NCBI GenBank assembly: GCA_021287185.1 | Contig: JAJTAZ010000005.1 | Coordinates: 1 to 64,000 of the forward strand | Length of the DNA stretch: 64,000 nucleotides | From: Burkholderiales bacterium | Lineage (GTDB): Bacteria; Pseudomonadota; Gammaproteobacteria; Burkholderiales; Burkholderiaceae | Direction of reading: 5' to 3' | Part shown: positions 28,248-34,450 of the stretch, piece by piece | How the letters are laid out: every line of letters begins with the position of its first letter | Numbering within the stretch: position 1 is the first letter of the stretch | The notes under the pieces: generated by a model | The model's database searches: none | What the model saw: the letters and a program-made list of their open reading frames with translations, nothing else | What the model was told of the DNA's origin: nothing | Position numbers and translations under genes: made by a program

Positions 28248-28273
28248 AGTGTTTAACAGTTCAAAAATTGAAC
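28035..28273 (+). repeat. Iteron-like repeat array, six copies
   Basis: A unit close to CCGATTCAAAAATTGAAG starts at 28035, 28056, 28078, 28111 and 28232, with a shortened copy at 28258-28273. The first starts are 21 and 22 bp apart, then 33. Each core contains the dyad TTCAA-AAA-TTGAA or a variant. Copies fall in all three frames of the overlapping gene and continue past its stop, so conservation is at DNA level. Looks like binding sites for a replication or partition protein. Confidence 0.7.
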
Positions 28274-28349
28274 ACCTTTATATATTGCCATACATAGGGG
28301 TGTTTAATGAAGCAATGTAAACCCATGAGTACAGCCCAAAGCGACATCA

Positions 28350-28416
28350 TTTAAGCAATGAGGTGGGCGAATGAGACCGCCGAAATCTATTAGGTCATCG
28401 ACCCACCCTGCTTGCT
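28350..28416 (+). repeat. 67-bp stem-loop repeat, copy 1
   Basis: Differs at four of 67 positions from 29348-29414. Arms AAGCA/TGCTT and GGTGGG/CCCACC plus inner GACC/GGTC give a long hairpin with apical loop near GCCGAAATCTATTA. A 15-codon frame (28309-28356, MKQCKPMSTAQSDII) runs into its start. No T run follows. Confidence 0.65.
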
Positions 28417-28425
28417 ACTTCCTGT

Positions 28426-29133
28426 TTAACGATTGCGAGCGAAAAATGTAAATCCAATAACTCCAATAATAATTGAGACGAGAATAACGTACGCAGTCCA
28501 GCCTTCATTATTGCTACTGACACCAACATCATTAACTTGCTGTGGTACTGCTTGGCTGCCCCTGTCTAAACTGAATAATAGTTTAGGGTCATATATGACT
28601 TTAGCCTGCTCCGCCAAGTCATTTCGACCAACAGCAGTTAATCCATCGGTTAGTTGCTTTTGATATGTGGTGTACACACGTAAACGCTCATCGTCATTTA
28701 ACTGACGACCAGCCTGCGTTTCAAGGCTTGTAATTACTTTGCTGAGACCATCTTTATAATTATTAAAGTCGCTGATAAGTTGTGCTTCTTGTAATTTTTT
28801 ATTTTGAGCATCAATTGCCGCTTGTTTGCGCTCTTCAAGGTCTGATTGAATTTTTACAAGATTTGTGATTTCTTTATTAGTTTGATTTATAGTATCAGAT
28901 GCCATTTTATATGGGTCATACTGAGGCTTGGTATTGACAAGATTATCAACAGTATCGCTTGTGCCGTATTTATTCAGAAAATCAGTTGTGAAATCACCAG
29001 ATGTCTCTTTAACAGTACACTTCGATGTTACTTGACCTGACATCTCATCTCTTGAACTCACGCAGTCCACTTGGCCTTCAGCCATAGCAAGTACGCTATA
29101 AAACAAACCGACTATAAACACTATTTTTTTCAT
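28426..29133 (-). CDS. Secreted coiled-coil protein with C-terminal membrane anchor
   Basis: A 235-residue protein with a signal peptide (MKKIVFIVGLFYSVLAMA), a long Gln/Lys/Asp-rich helical middle (NQTNKEITNLVKIQSDLEER) likely to be a coiled coil, and a C-terminal transmembrane helix (TAYVILVSIIIGVIGFTFF) ending ARNR. Two Cys lie near the mature N-terminus (VDCVSS, SKCTVK). The start at 29133 is supported by AAAGGAAG upstream. It is unrecognised, the last gene of the minus-strand cassette, and bracketed by the two 67-bp repeats. Confidence 0.7.
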   Translation of the reverse strand: MKKIVFIVGLFYSVLAMAEGQVDCVSSRDEMSGQVTSKCTVKETSGDFTTDFLNKYGTSDTVDNLVNTKPQYDPYKMASDTINQTNKEITNLVKIQSDLEERKQAAIDAQNKKLQEAQLISDFNNYKDGLSKVITSLETQAGRQLNDDERLRVYTTYQKQLTDGLTAVGRNDLAEQAKVIYDPKLLFSLDRGSQAVPQQVNDVGVSSNNEGWTAYVILVSIIIGVIGFTFFARNR

Positions 29134-29208
29134 GATGACTTCCTTTGAATAATAAAAATTAATCCGCCGCATGTGTTTGAATAGGGATTGACGCTTGCAT
29201 GGGCATTC

Positions 29209-29234
29209 GTGCGATTACGCTGCGCTAATCGCAC
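29209..29234. repeat. REP-like hairpin
   Basis: GTGCGATTA and TAATCGCAC form a perfect 9-bp stem around CGCTGCGC. This looks like the dispersed extragenic hairpins common in many proteobacterial genomes. Confidence 0.5.
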
Positions 29235-29347
29235 CTACGCGCTACAAAAACCAAACTTGTGTTTACATTTGATAATGATGGGATGATGCAATCTATGGAC
29301 AAATTAGAAGCAAAAGAAACTGATGGCATTTAAATGATGTTCAATGC

Positions 29348-29414
29348 TTTAAGCAATGAAGTGGGTAAATGAGGCCGCCGAAATCTATTAGGTCATCGAC
29401 CCACCCTGCTTGCT
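29348..29414 (+). repeat. 67-bp stem-loop repeat, copy 2
   Basis: Second copy of 28350-28416. A GACC arm becomes GGCC, which still pairs with GGTC through a wobble. A 16-codon frame (29283-29333, MMQSMDKLEAKETDGI) ends 14 bases before it, similar to copy 1. Confidence 0.65.
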
Positions 29415-29431
29415 GCACCTTGGGGCGCTAA

Positions 29432-29551
29432 TTATTTGTTTTTCCTTGAAAATAATTTAGCACTCAATTTTATTGCCCAATACAAAATCGTAAGACAGAA
29501 CACCACCGATGCGACAACGATTATCCAGTGCATAATAGCAAATCCGTTCAT
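29432..29551 (-). CDS. Small single-helix membrane protein, 39 residues
   Basis: Starts MNGFAIMHWIIVV and has one hydrophobic helix of about 20 residues, followed by a basic tail ending SRKNK. An AAAGGG element lies about eight bases before the ATG. It sits between the coiled-coil gene and the DUF2628 gene in the same orientation. Such short proteins cannot be assigned by sequence; existence as a gene is plausible, not proven. Confidence 0.5.
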   Translation of the reverse strand: MNGFAIMHWIIVVASVVFCLTILYWAIKLSAKLFSRKNK

Positions 29552-29668
29552 ATTTAATGCCCTTTTATTTAAAAACAACGTGAATCAAATCAGTTAAATG
29601 TAGCGCGATAGAGCGCAATAAATATTTTTATACATCGCGCGTTCTTATTGACGTTTACCAGTTGCACT

Positions 29669-30040
29669 TTACTGAGTTGCACTCGCCTCTTTCAGGTGCA
29701 GTGCAATTGCGCCCTCTGGATTGGCGGCAGTTATAGTATTTACTTGCTCAAATCCGCGAGTGGTGAGATTTTTTTCGCGCCATAAATTGCCATTTATCCC
29801 AAAGATGATACTGACGATGAATCCAACGACATTAATAAGTGGATCAGCAATGGTGTCACCAAGGCTTATACCTATGATGACTCCCAGAGCAAACCAGCCG
29901 ATAAGCACACCCACACCAATGCCCCACATCTTTTTTATCATAGCCCAAATAAAGCCGAAAAAGAAGGCAGGCCACGACCATCCTTGTTTGATGGCCTCGA
30001 TTGATTCAGATGGGTGCTTATATATCTTGTAGTGCTTCAT
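29669..30040 (-). CDS. DUF2628 membrane protein
   Basis: A 123-residue protein. The N-terminal KIYKHPSESIEAIKQGWSWPAFFFGFIWAMIKKMW is the conserved DUF2628 opening; two or three hydrophobic helices follow (GVGVLIGWFALGVIIGI, LINVVGFIVSIIFG). The family is widespread and uncharacterised. It lies in the minus-strand cassette of the element. Confidence 0.85.
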   Translation of the reverse strand: MKHYKIYKHPSESIEAIKQGWSWPAFFFGFIWAMIKKMWGIGVGVLIGWFALGVIIGISLGDTIADPLINVVGFIVSIIFGINGNLWREKNLTTRGFEQVNTITAANPEGAIALHLKEASATQ

Positions 30041-30113
30041 ATTAAAATCCCTTATTTACGTGAATTAATATAACCAATAACCAACAATACATGCGGCGGA
30101 TTACTGTTTTTGG

Positions 30114-30308
30114 TTAATACGCACACCAATTTGAACCAAAAAACACTTGATACATTTTCCCGTTTACATCGTAAATGCCAATGTTTCCATAGTCATACCC
30201 CATTTGTCCCCACGTACAACTTACAAGTCTCGCATATGCACCGTGTATTTCAAAGCAAAAAGCTGAGGTTGATGTGACGAGCAGTACAGCAAGCAGTAAT
30301 TTTTTCAT
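30114..30308 (-). CDS. Small secreted protein, 64 residues
   Basis: Signal peptide MKKLLLAVLLVTSTSAFC with cleavage near FCF-EIH, then about 45 residues rich in Gly and Tyr with two Cys (VSCTWG and SNWCAY) that could pair. No family recognised. No strong ribosome site. Same orientation as its neighbours. Confidence 0.6.
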   Translation of the reverse strand: MKKLLLAVLLVTSTSAFCFEIHGAYARLVSCTWGQMGYDYGNIGIYDVNGKMYQVFFGSNWCAY

Positions 30309-30365
30309 TAATTTTGTCCGGTTGATTATTGGTTAAACATAATGTAGTTTAAAAATAAAATTAAC

Positions 30366-30830
30366 TCATCGGAGAAATGTTGATTGACCTGTTTTATAAG
30401 AGCTCACATCATTTGAGTCAAAAGCATCAAGCCATGACCGTAAGGCGGGCACATCACGAATGCTGCATGTGTTTATTATCTGGTCAATCGCGCTCGCTAC
30501 TGTAATATTTTGGCCATTTTTGGCTTGTATAGTGGATTTATTTGCCCATGTAATAAACTCATTGTTATTTCGATACCTGCTCCAATTTGGCACATTGGAT
30601 TGAAAAGTTTGTTGAAAATACTTGCATTGCTGTCGGGCTTCAGAGTTAATCGCATTGCGCGCATTAACACCATTAATATAAGCGTCTACATATGCTCTTT
30701 CAGCATTTATTCGATTATTAACCCCTTGATTATAACCATCCACCATACTGTCAAAAATACTTTTAGCATTCACATAACCAGAGAGTAAAACACCTGCGCA
30801 CACGAGCAGATAAGTCGCCGCTTTTTTCAT
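30366..30830 (-). CDS. Secreted protein of unknown function, 154 residues
   Basis: Signal peptide (MKKAATYLLVCAGVLLSGYVNA), then an Asn/Arg/Ala-rich region (GYNQGVNNRINAERAYVDAY) and two Cys about 60 residues apart. The C-terminal part contains a repeated-looking helical pattern ending DAFDSNDVSSYKTG. Some resemblance to Rap1a/Tai immunity-type layouts (small secreted proteins with a disulfide), but not enough to assign. ATG 30830 has a GGGG ribosome site; an upstream in-frame Met is less likely. Confidence 0.65.
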   Translation of the reverse strand: MKKAATYLLVCAGVLLSGYVNAKSIFDSMVDGYNQGVNNRINAERAYVDAYINGVNARNAINSEARQQCKYFQQTFQSNVPNWSRYRNNNEFITWANKSTIQAKNGQNITVASAIDQIINTCSIRDVPALRSWLDAFDSNDVSSYKTGQSTFLR

Positions 30831-30896
30831 TTTTTTCCCCCTTAACGATTGTAACAACATTATTTAAATGGCTGATTTGGGTCAATAACTCGCATA

Positions 30897-31106
30897 TTAA
30901 TGCTCCCGCACATACTCTAAACAGCCCTCAATAAACGATTGAGAGCGTCCTGTGCATTGGTAATCCTCTGTTAATCCATGCGATGCAGCCCATTTATACC
31001 CTGCAATATGACCAGAGCAATCCTGAGTGCATTCATAGCTTCCGAACGTCTGCGCATTGGCGATTGGTGTGCATAGAATAAATGCCGCAAATAATACCTT
31101 TTTCAT
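30897..31106 (-). CDS. Small secreted cysteine-rich protein, 69 residues
   Basis: Signal peptide MKKVLFAAFILCTPIANA and a mature part of about 51 residues with four Cys (YECTQDCSG, YQCTG, EGCLEY), likely two disulfides. An AAGGAG ribosome site stands before the ATG. Pattern GHIAGYKWAASHGLT is shared by some short exported proteins of unknown function. It is first in the minus-strand cassette, divergent from the XRE regulator. Confidence 0.7.
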   Translation of the reverse strand: MKKVLFAAFILCTPIANAQTFGSYECTQDCSGHIAGYKWAASHGLTEDYQCTGRSQSFIEGCLEYVREH

Positions 31107-31270
31107 AATTGCTCCTTATCAAATAGCCTGCTGAATGGCAAACCTGCGAAATACTATACACCTTTTGCGTGCGTCCGTCATATATATCGCGCCATTAAAT
31201 ATAAAGCCGCTATTGGTGGCGTGGCAATACATAGTGACGCGCCATAACATTAAGCCTTTGGGCTAACGCT

Positions 31271-31480
31271 ATGGAAAATACACTTGAGTTGTTTGGCAAG
31301 AATCTTGTTAAAGTGCGCAGGGAGTTGGGCTGGAGTCAAGAGAAGTTGGCTATTACTTCAGGTATCGGTAGAAGTTATATGAGCGGCATTGAGCGAGGGT
31401 GGCGCAATTTGGGCTTGTTGAACATTTGTAAGTTGGCCGAGACGATGGGAATTAAGCCGTCTATGTTGATGGATTTTTGA
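31271..31480 (+). CDS. XRE-family transcriptional regulator, 69 residues
   Basis: A single helix-turn-helix domain (LFGKNLVKVRRELGWSQEKLA, then GIGRSYMSGIERG) of Cro/CI type. There is no clear ribosome site; a short hairpin AGCC-TTTG-GGCT precedes the ATG. It is divergent from the secreted-protein cassette, and CGCGCCATTA/CGCGCCATAA direct repeats (31188, 31238) between them could be its operators. Probably controls the cassette. Confidence 0.8.
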   Translation: MENTLELFGKNLVKVRRELGWSQEKLAITSGIGRSYMSGIERGWRNLGLLNICKLAETMGIKPSMLMDF

Positions 31481-31989
31481 CGTTTTGACAGCGTGAGATT
31501 AAATAGAAATTGGCAAGCGTTAGCACTTGATGCTCAATCAAAACACAGCCCGCACATAGTTACCCACCATCTCACACAATATAGTAGTGAGTGACGGGGG
31601 TACTGGGGCAAACGATAAAACATCGCCCCCAGCACATTCTACTTTACCGACCTTGCTCACACTTGAGGCATTAAACGCCTTAATTCAAAATAGACAATAG
31701 GCTGAAACCCTTTAAAATCAATGATGGTGATTTTCGTTATAAAAAAATACGCCTATTTTTGGTTGATTTTGAAAATAGACTTGCCAATAAATTCGACGCT
31801 GAAAAAGTTGGCGGCGTGAATAAATCGGACAGTCAGTTGCAATTGAAAAATAATGTACCGATGCAGTCAAAACGCAAACAAAGGGCGTGGCGCATTGATG
31901 GCACAGATTAAAGAATTGCGGCGTGATAATGACCGCGCGAAAGATAGGCGAATAATCACCCACGCCCAACCTGGAAAACCCTGAAACTC

Positions 31990-32016
31990 AAACCGCCTTT
32001 AATCGGGCGGTTTTTT
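31990..32016 (+). terminator. Terminator before the AAA ATPase gene
   Basis: AACCGCC/GGCGGTT stem with an eight-base loop and six T. It closes off the decayed region. Confidence 0.85.
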
Positions 32017-32065
32017 CATTGAAAGCGCGATTTTCAAAACAATCCCTTGAAAGGCTTTAATTGTA

Positions 32066-32133
32066 TTGACAAGCACAGACGGCATTAGTTACTATTAGCA
32101 AACAAATTACTAATTAGTAAATCAATTGCTAAT
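32066..32133 (+). promoter_or_regulatory. Promoter and nested operator of the AAA ATPase gene
   Basis: TTGACA (32066-32071) with a -10 candidate near 32089-32095. The palindrome TTACTAATTAGTAA (32107-32120) is flanked symmetrically, 16 bp from its centre on each side, by ATTAGCAA (32094-32101) and TTGCTAAT (32126-32133). A dimer or tetramer repressor could cover the start site. Confidence 0.65.
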
Positions 32134-32154
32134 TATGACTAACGAGGGGGATGT

Positions 32155-33243
32155 ATGGACGAGATGGACAAGTGGCATTATCCACGCACACAATTAGCGC
32201 AAGCAATAATGAACACCTTAAGTAGTAATGTAGTTCACGCCATTACATTGTTTGCGCCACGCCGTATGGGTAAAACTGAGTTTTTACGCAAAGATATTAC
32301 GCCTCAAGCCAAAGCGCAGGGGTATCACGTTTTTTATTTTAGTTTTTTGGATGGCGCAAACGATACAGTGATCAGTTATTTTGCGACTGCATTAAAGCAA
32401 TTCATCTATGACAATAGTATAAAAAAACGAGGTGCAAGCGTCATACAAAGTATTAAAAAAATAGGCGCATTGGGTGCAACGTTGGAGGTGGACAATAAAG
32501 CGAAGGAGCATGGTATCAGTGAACTAATGATGCAATTGTCGAAATTAAACAAACCTGTATTGTTGCTATTGGACGAAATTCAAGAAGTCGCTAACGTACC
32601 CAATGCCGATGGATTTGTCGCATCTTTGCGTACAGGTTTGGATTTAGGGCGTGACACCATAAAGACCATTTTCACGGGTTCATCTCGCAATGGTTTAATT
32701 GCAATGTTTGATAATGCGCGTGCACCGTTTTTTCATTTTAGTACATCCGTTGACTTTCCTACCTTAGATGATGGGTTTGTGGATCATTTAGCAAACATGT
32801 ACGAACAAATAACCAAGCAACACATTGATAGGGTTGAATTGCAAAATGCGTTCAATGAAATTGAGCGCGTACCTATGCACGCACGCACCTTGATTAAAGA
32901 ATTGATTATTGACCCCGTACATGATTTTGAAAAGGCGTTGAGCACCGTAAAAAAACAATTACGCAACCCACAGACACATGATGCAACATGGGGCGCAATA
33001 AGCGGATTGGAACGTGCCGTAATCCTGTATTTACTAAAAGGTGGTAAAGAGCCGTACTCACAAACAGCATTACAGCAATTTTCTAATAGCATAGGGGTGG
33101 ACACATTGCAAACGTATAGCGTACAAAATGCAATCCGCAAATTATCAAGAAATAATCACATTACAAAAAATGCGCATGGTGAGTACGTTATCAACGAACC
33201 TGATTTTGTAGCGTGGTTGAAAGACCAAAGCCCCCGTTTGTGA
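32155..33243 (+). CDS. AAA ATPase, archaeal-ATPase/STAND-like
   Basis: A 362-residue protein. Walker A APRRMGKTEF (Lys40) and Walker B VLLLLDEIQE are clear, with a sensor-like FTGSSRNGL. The C-terminal 90 residues form a winged-helix-like part (AVILYLLKGGKEPYSQTALQ, then NAIRKLSRNNHI). Close in layout to COG1672-type ATPases. An AACGAGGGG ribosome site precedes ATG 32155. Stand-alone cargo gene with an elaborate operator; defence, regulation or maintenance are all possible. Confidence 0.8.
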   Translation: MDEMDKWHYPRTQLAQAIMNTLSSNVVHAITLFAPRRMGKTEFLRKDITPQAKAQGYHVFYFSFLDGANDTVISYFATALKQFIYDNSIKKRGASVIQSIKKIGALGATLEVDNKAKEHGISELMMQLSKLNKPVLLLLDEIQEVANVPNADGFVASLRTGLDLGRDTIKTIFTGSSRNGLIAMFDNARAPFFHFSTSVDFPTLDDGFVDHLANMYEQITKQHIDRVELQNAFNEIERVPMHARTLIKELIIDPVHDFEKALSTVKKQLRNPQTHDATWGAISGLERAVILYLLKGGKEPYSQTALQQFSNSIGVDTLQTYSVQNAIRKLSRNNHITKNAHGEYVINEPDFVAWLKDQSPRL

Positions 33244-33326
33244 AATTGATTTAGCCTATAATGCGTTTGCTTTTGTGTGAACCAAGGTGTACGATGAACC
33301 TGTGATAATTTTTTAAGGAAAAAAAT

Positions 33327-33389
33327 ATGTCTTTAGAATTTTTACTAGTGTGCATCGCTATATATTTATTTTTTAAAAACCTTTATTAA
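33327..33389 (+). CDS. Tiny hydrophobic ORF, 20 residues
   Basis: MSLEFLLVCIAIYLFFKNLY, one short membrane-type helix with a Lys near the end. AAGGA lies nine bases before the ATG and a TATAAT stands at 33257-33262. It resembles small membrane peptides, including type I toxins, but nothing proves expression. Confidence 0.4.
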   Translation: MSLEFLLVCIAIYLFFKNLY

Positions 33390-33402
33390 ACAAAGAACCT
33401 CA

Positions 33403-33430
33403 AAAGCCCATGCTTCAAAATGTGGGCTTT
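33403..33430 (+). terminator. Terminator after the tiny ORF
   Basis: AAAGCCCA/TGGGCTTT with a 12-base loop, then CTT. It separates the AAA/tiny ORF region from the toxin-antitoxin pair. Confidence 0.65.
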
Positions 33431-33563
33431 CTTACGTCTATACGATACAAGTGACGCAACCACTTCATGTGAACCCAGCGCAACCGTCATTTATCAACAT
33501 GGCATTGTCACAATTGACAATAATGCAATTGCTTTTGTGTAATCTATGGTTTACAATAAGTCC

Positions 33564-33882
33564 ATGCTTATCATCAAAGAAACCGAAAACATTCACCCAA
33601 TGGCGTGACGCACTCAAAGACCGCGTTGCAGCGGCGCGGATTACGGCACGGCTTGATAAATTACACTTTGGACATTTTGGCGACGTGAAGCCTGTGGGTG
33701 AGGGTGTATGGGAAATGAAAATCAACGTAGGCGCGGGCTATCGTGCTTATTATGTGTTGCGTGATGGTGCGCTGATACTGTTGTTATGCGGCGGTAATAA
33801 ACGCACGCAAAGCCGCGATATTGAAAAAGCAATTGCCATCAACAATGCAATAACCGACGAGGACATAGGGGCACTACCATGA
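33564..33882 (+). pseudogene. HigB/RelE-like (Gp49 family) toxin with N-terminal frameshift
   Basis: The frame from about residue 9 onward (TFTQWRDALKDRVAAARI, HFGDVKPVGEGVWEMKI, GAGYRAYYV, LLLCGGNKRTQSRDIEKA) is a complete phage-derived Gp49/HigB-type mRNA interferase. The natural start, ATG 33564 with MLIIKETE, is in another frame: removal of one A from the AAAA run at 33586-33589 restores MLIIKETETFTQWRDAL. The intact frame can only be entered from upstream starts (33451 GTG or 33499 ATG) that add unrelated residues. Either inactivated, frameshifted in translation, or a sequencing error. Confidence 0.75.
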
Positions 33883-34154
33883 AACTAACCACATTTGACG
33901 CAGCACAACACCTTAAAACCAACCAAGAAATGGCGGTTTATTTGGATGAAATGTTGAGCGAAAACGACCCCGCCATGATTACGCACGCGCTCGGTGTGAT
34001 TGCCCGCGCCAAAGGCATGACGCAACTTGCCAAAGAAACAGGCGTATCGCGTGAGGGCTTGTATAAAGCCTTATCAAGCGACGGCAACCCTGAATTTTCA
34101 ACCGTGCTTAAAGTGATTAAGGCTTTGGGCTTGACGTTACACGCCACGGCATGA
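33879..34154 (+). CDS. HigA-like addiction module antitoxin
   Basis: A 91-residue antitoxin of the group paired with Gp49-like toxins. It has the opening TTFDAAQHLKTNQEMAVYLDE and a helix-turn-helix (GMTQLAKETGVSREGLYKALS) followed by NPEFSTVLKVIKALGLTL. The start overlaps the toxin stop (ATGA), the common toxin-first order of this family. It should neutralise the toxin and autoregulate the pair; the gene looks intact although the toxin start is shifted. Confidence 0.9.
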   Translation: MKLTTFDAAQHLKTNQEMAVYLDEMLSENDPAMITHALGVIARAKGMTQLAKETGVSREGLYKALSSDGNPEFSTVLKVIKALGLTLHATA

Positions 34155-34332
34155 CCACCACGCCATTGATACATGATACACTTTGAAAATAATTTAACGG
34201 CATTGGCAAGCCTGAACCGCTGCATTAAACTTGACCCAAAAACAGGGGGCAAACCCTGAAAATTGTATAACTCATTGTATAACTTGAAGCACCGCTACGC
34301 TACAGCCCAATGTTTAAAGCACATTACATCAT

Positions 34333-34350
34333 GGTTCGATTGTCGCCGCC
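34333..34350 (+). other. Putative attR, diverged copy of ssrA 3' end
   Basis: GGTTCGATTGTCGCCGCC matches 24427-24444 at 16 of 18 positions, differing only at the CC/GT pair. It lies after the last element gene and before the chromosomal terminator. Confidence 0.5.
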
Positions 34351-34354
34351 CCTG

Positions 34355-34384
34355 AAACACCACTCTGTTTGGAGTGGTGTTTTA
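34355..34384 (+). terminator. Terminator at the right end of the element
   Basis: An 11-bp stem AAACACCACTC/GAGTGGTGTTT with loop TGTTTG and following T-rich sequence, just outside attR. Confidence 0.85.
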
Positions 34385-34450
34385 TTTTTTTGAGAATTTG
34401 AAACCACGAAACATTCACCCAACATCATAAGAAATCTGATTAACACCAAG

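Larger units (their letters stand above)
29160..30103. repeat. 14-bp inverted repeat pair
   Basis: TAATCCGCCGCATG at 29160-29173 recurs as its reverse complement at 30090-30103, bracketing two small genes and the second 67-bp repeat. Could be ends of a small cassette or paired binding sites. Confidence 0.45.
31481..32154. other. Gap with gene remnant
   Basis: No convincing gene. A plus-strand frame without start codon (about 31697-31908; e.g. KKIRLFLVDFENRLANK) and a short frame after it may be the relic of a decayed gene. A terminator (31990-32016) and the AAA ATPase control region fill the right end. Confidence 0.4.
24445..34350. mobile_element. ssrA-integrated element, satellite-like, about 9.9 kb
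   Basis: Begins at the tmRNA 3' end with a P4-type integrase reading away from ssrA and ends at a diverged copy of the tmRNA 3' sequence. Content in order: integrase, a small protein, AlpA, a Rha-like protein, a possible replication protein with an iteron-like array, a minus-strand cassette of six small secreted or membrane proteins, an XRE regulator, an AAA ATPase and a HigBA-type pair. No structural phage, terminase, relaxase or type IV secretion genes are visible. This gene set resembles P4-like or other phage satellites, but that class is inferred. Confidence 0.75.

Noticed and set aside
28035..28273. Possible CRISPR array from repeated AT-rich units
   Set aside because: Units are 18 bp, adjacent or irregularly spaced, with no spacer-sized unique sequences and no cas genes; iteron-like sites fit better.
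28350..29414. Retron-like msr/msd region from the duplicated stem-loop
   Set aside because: No reverse transcriptase gene is near and the inverted-repeat layout of msr-msd is missing.
30366..30830. Calling the 154-residue secreted protein an immunity protein
   Set aside because: Only general features (signal peptide, two Cys) agree; no matching effector gene or sequence signature was found.
31718..31969. An 83-codon minus-strand frame in the element gap
   Set aside because: No ribosome site, unusual composition, and the opposite strand reads more like a decayed gene.
32155..33243. Naming the AAA ATPase as a known anti-phage system
   Set aside because: Only the ATPase core is recognisable; no partner gene or effector domain typical of a named system is present.
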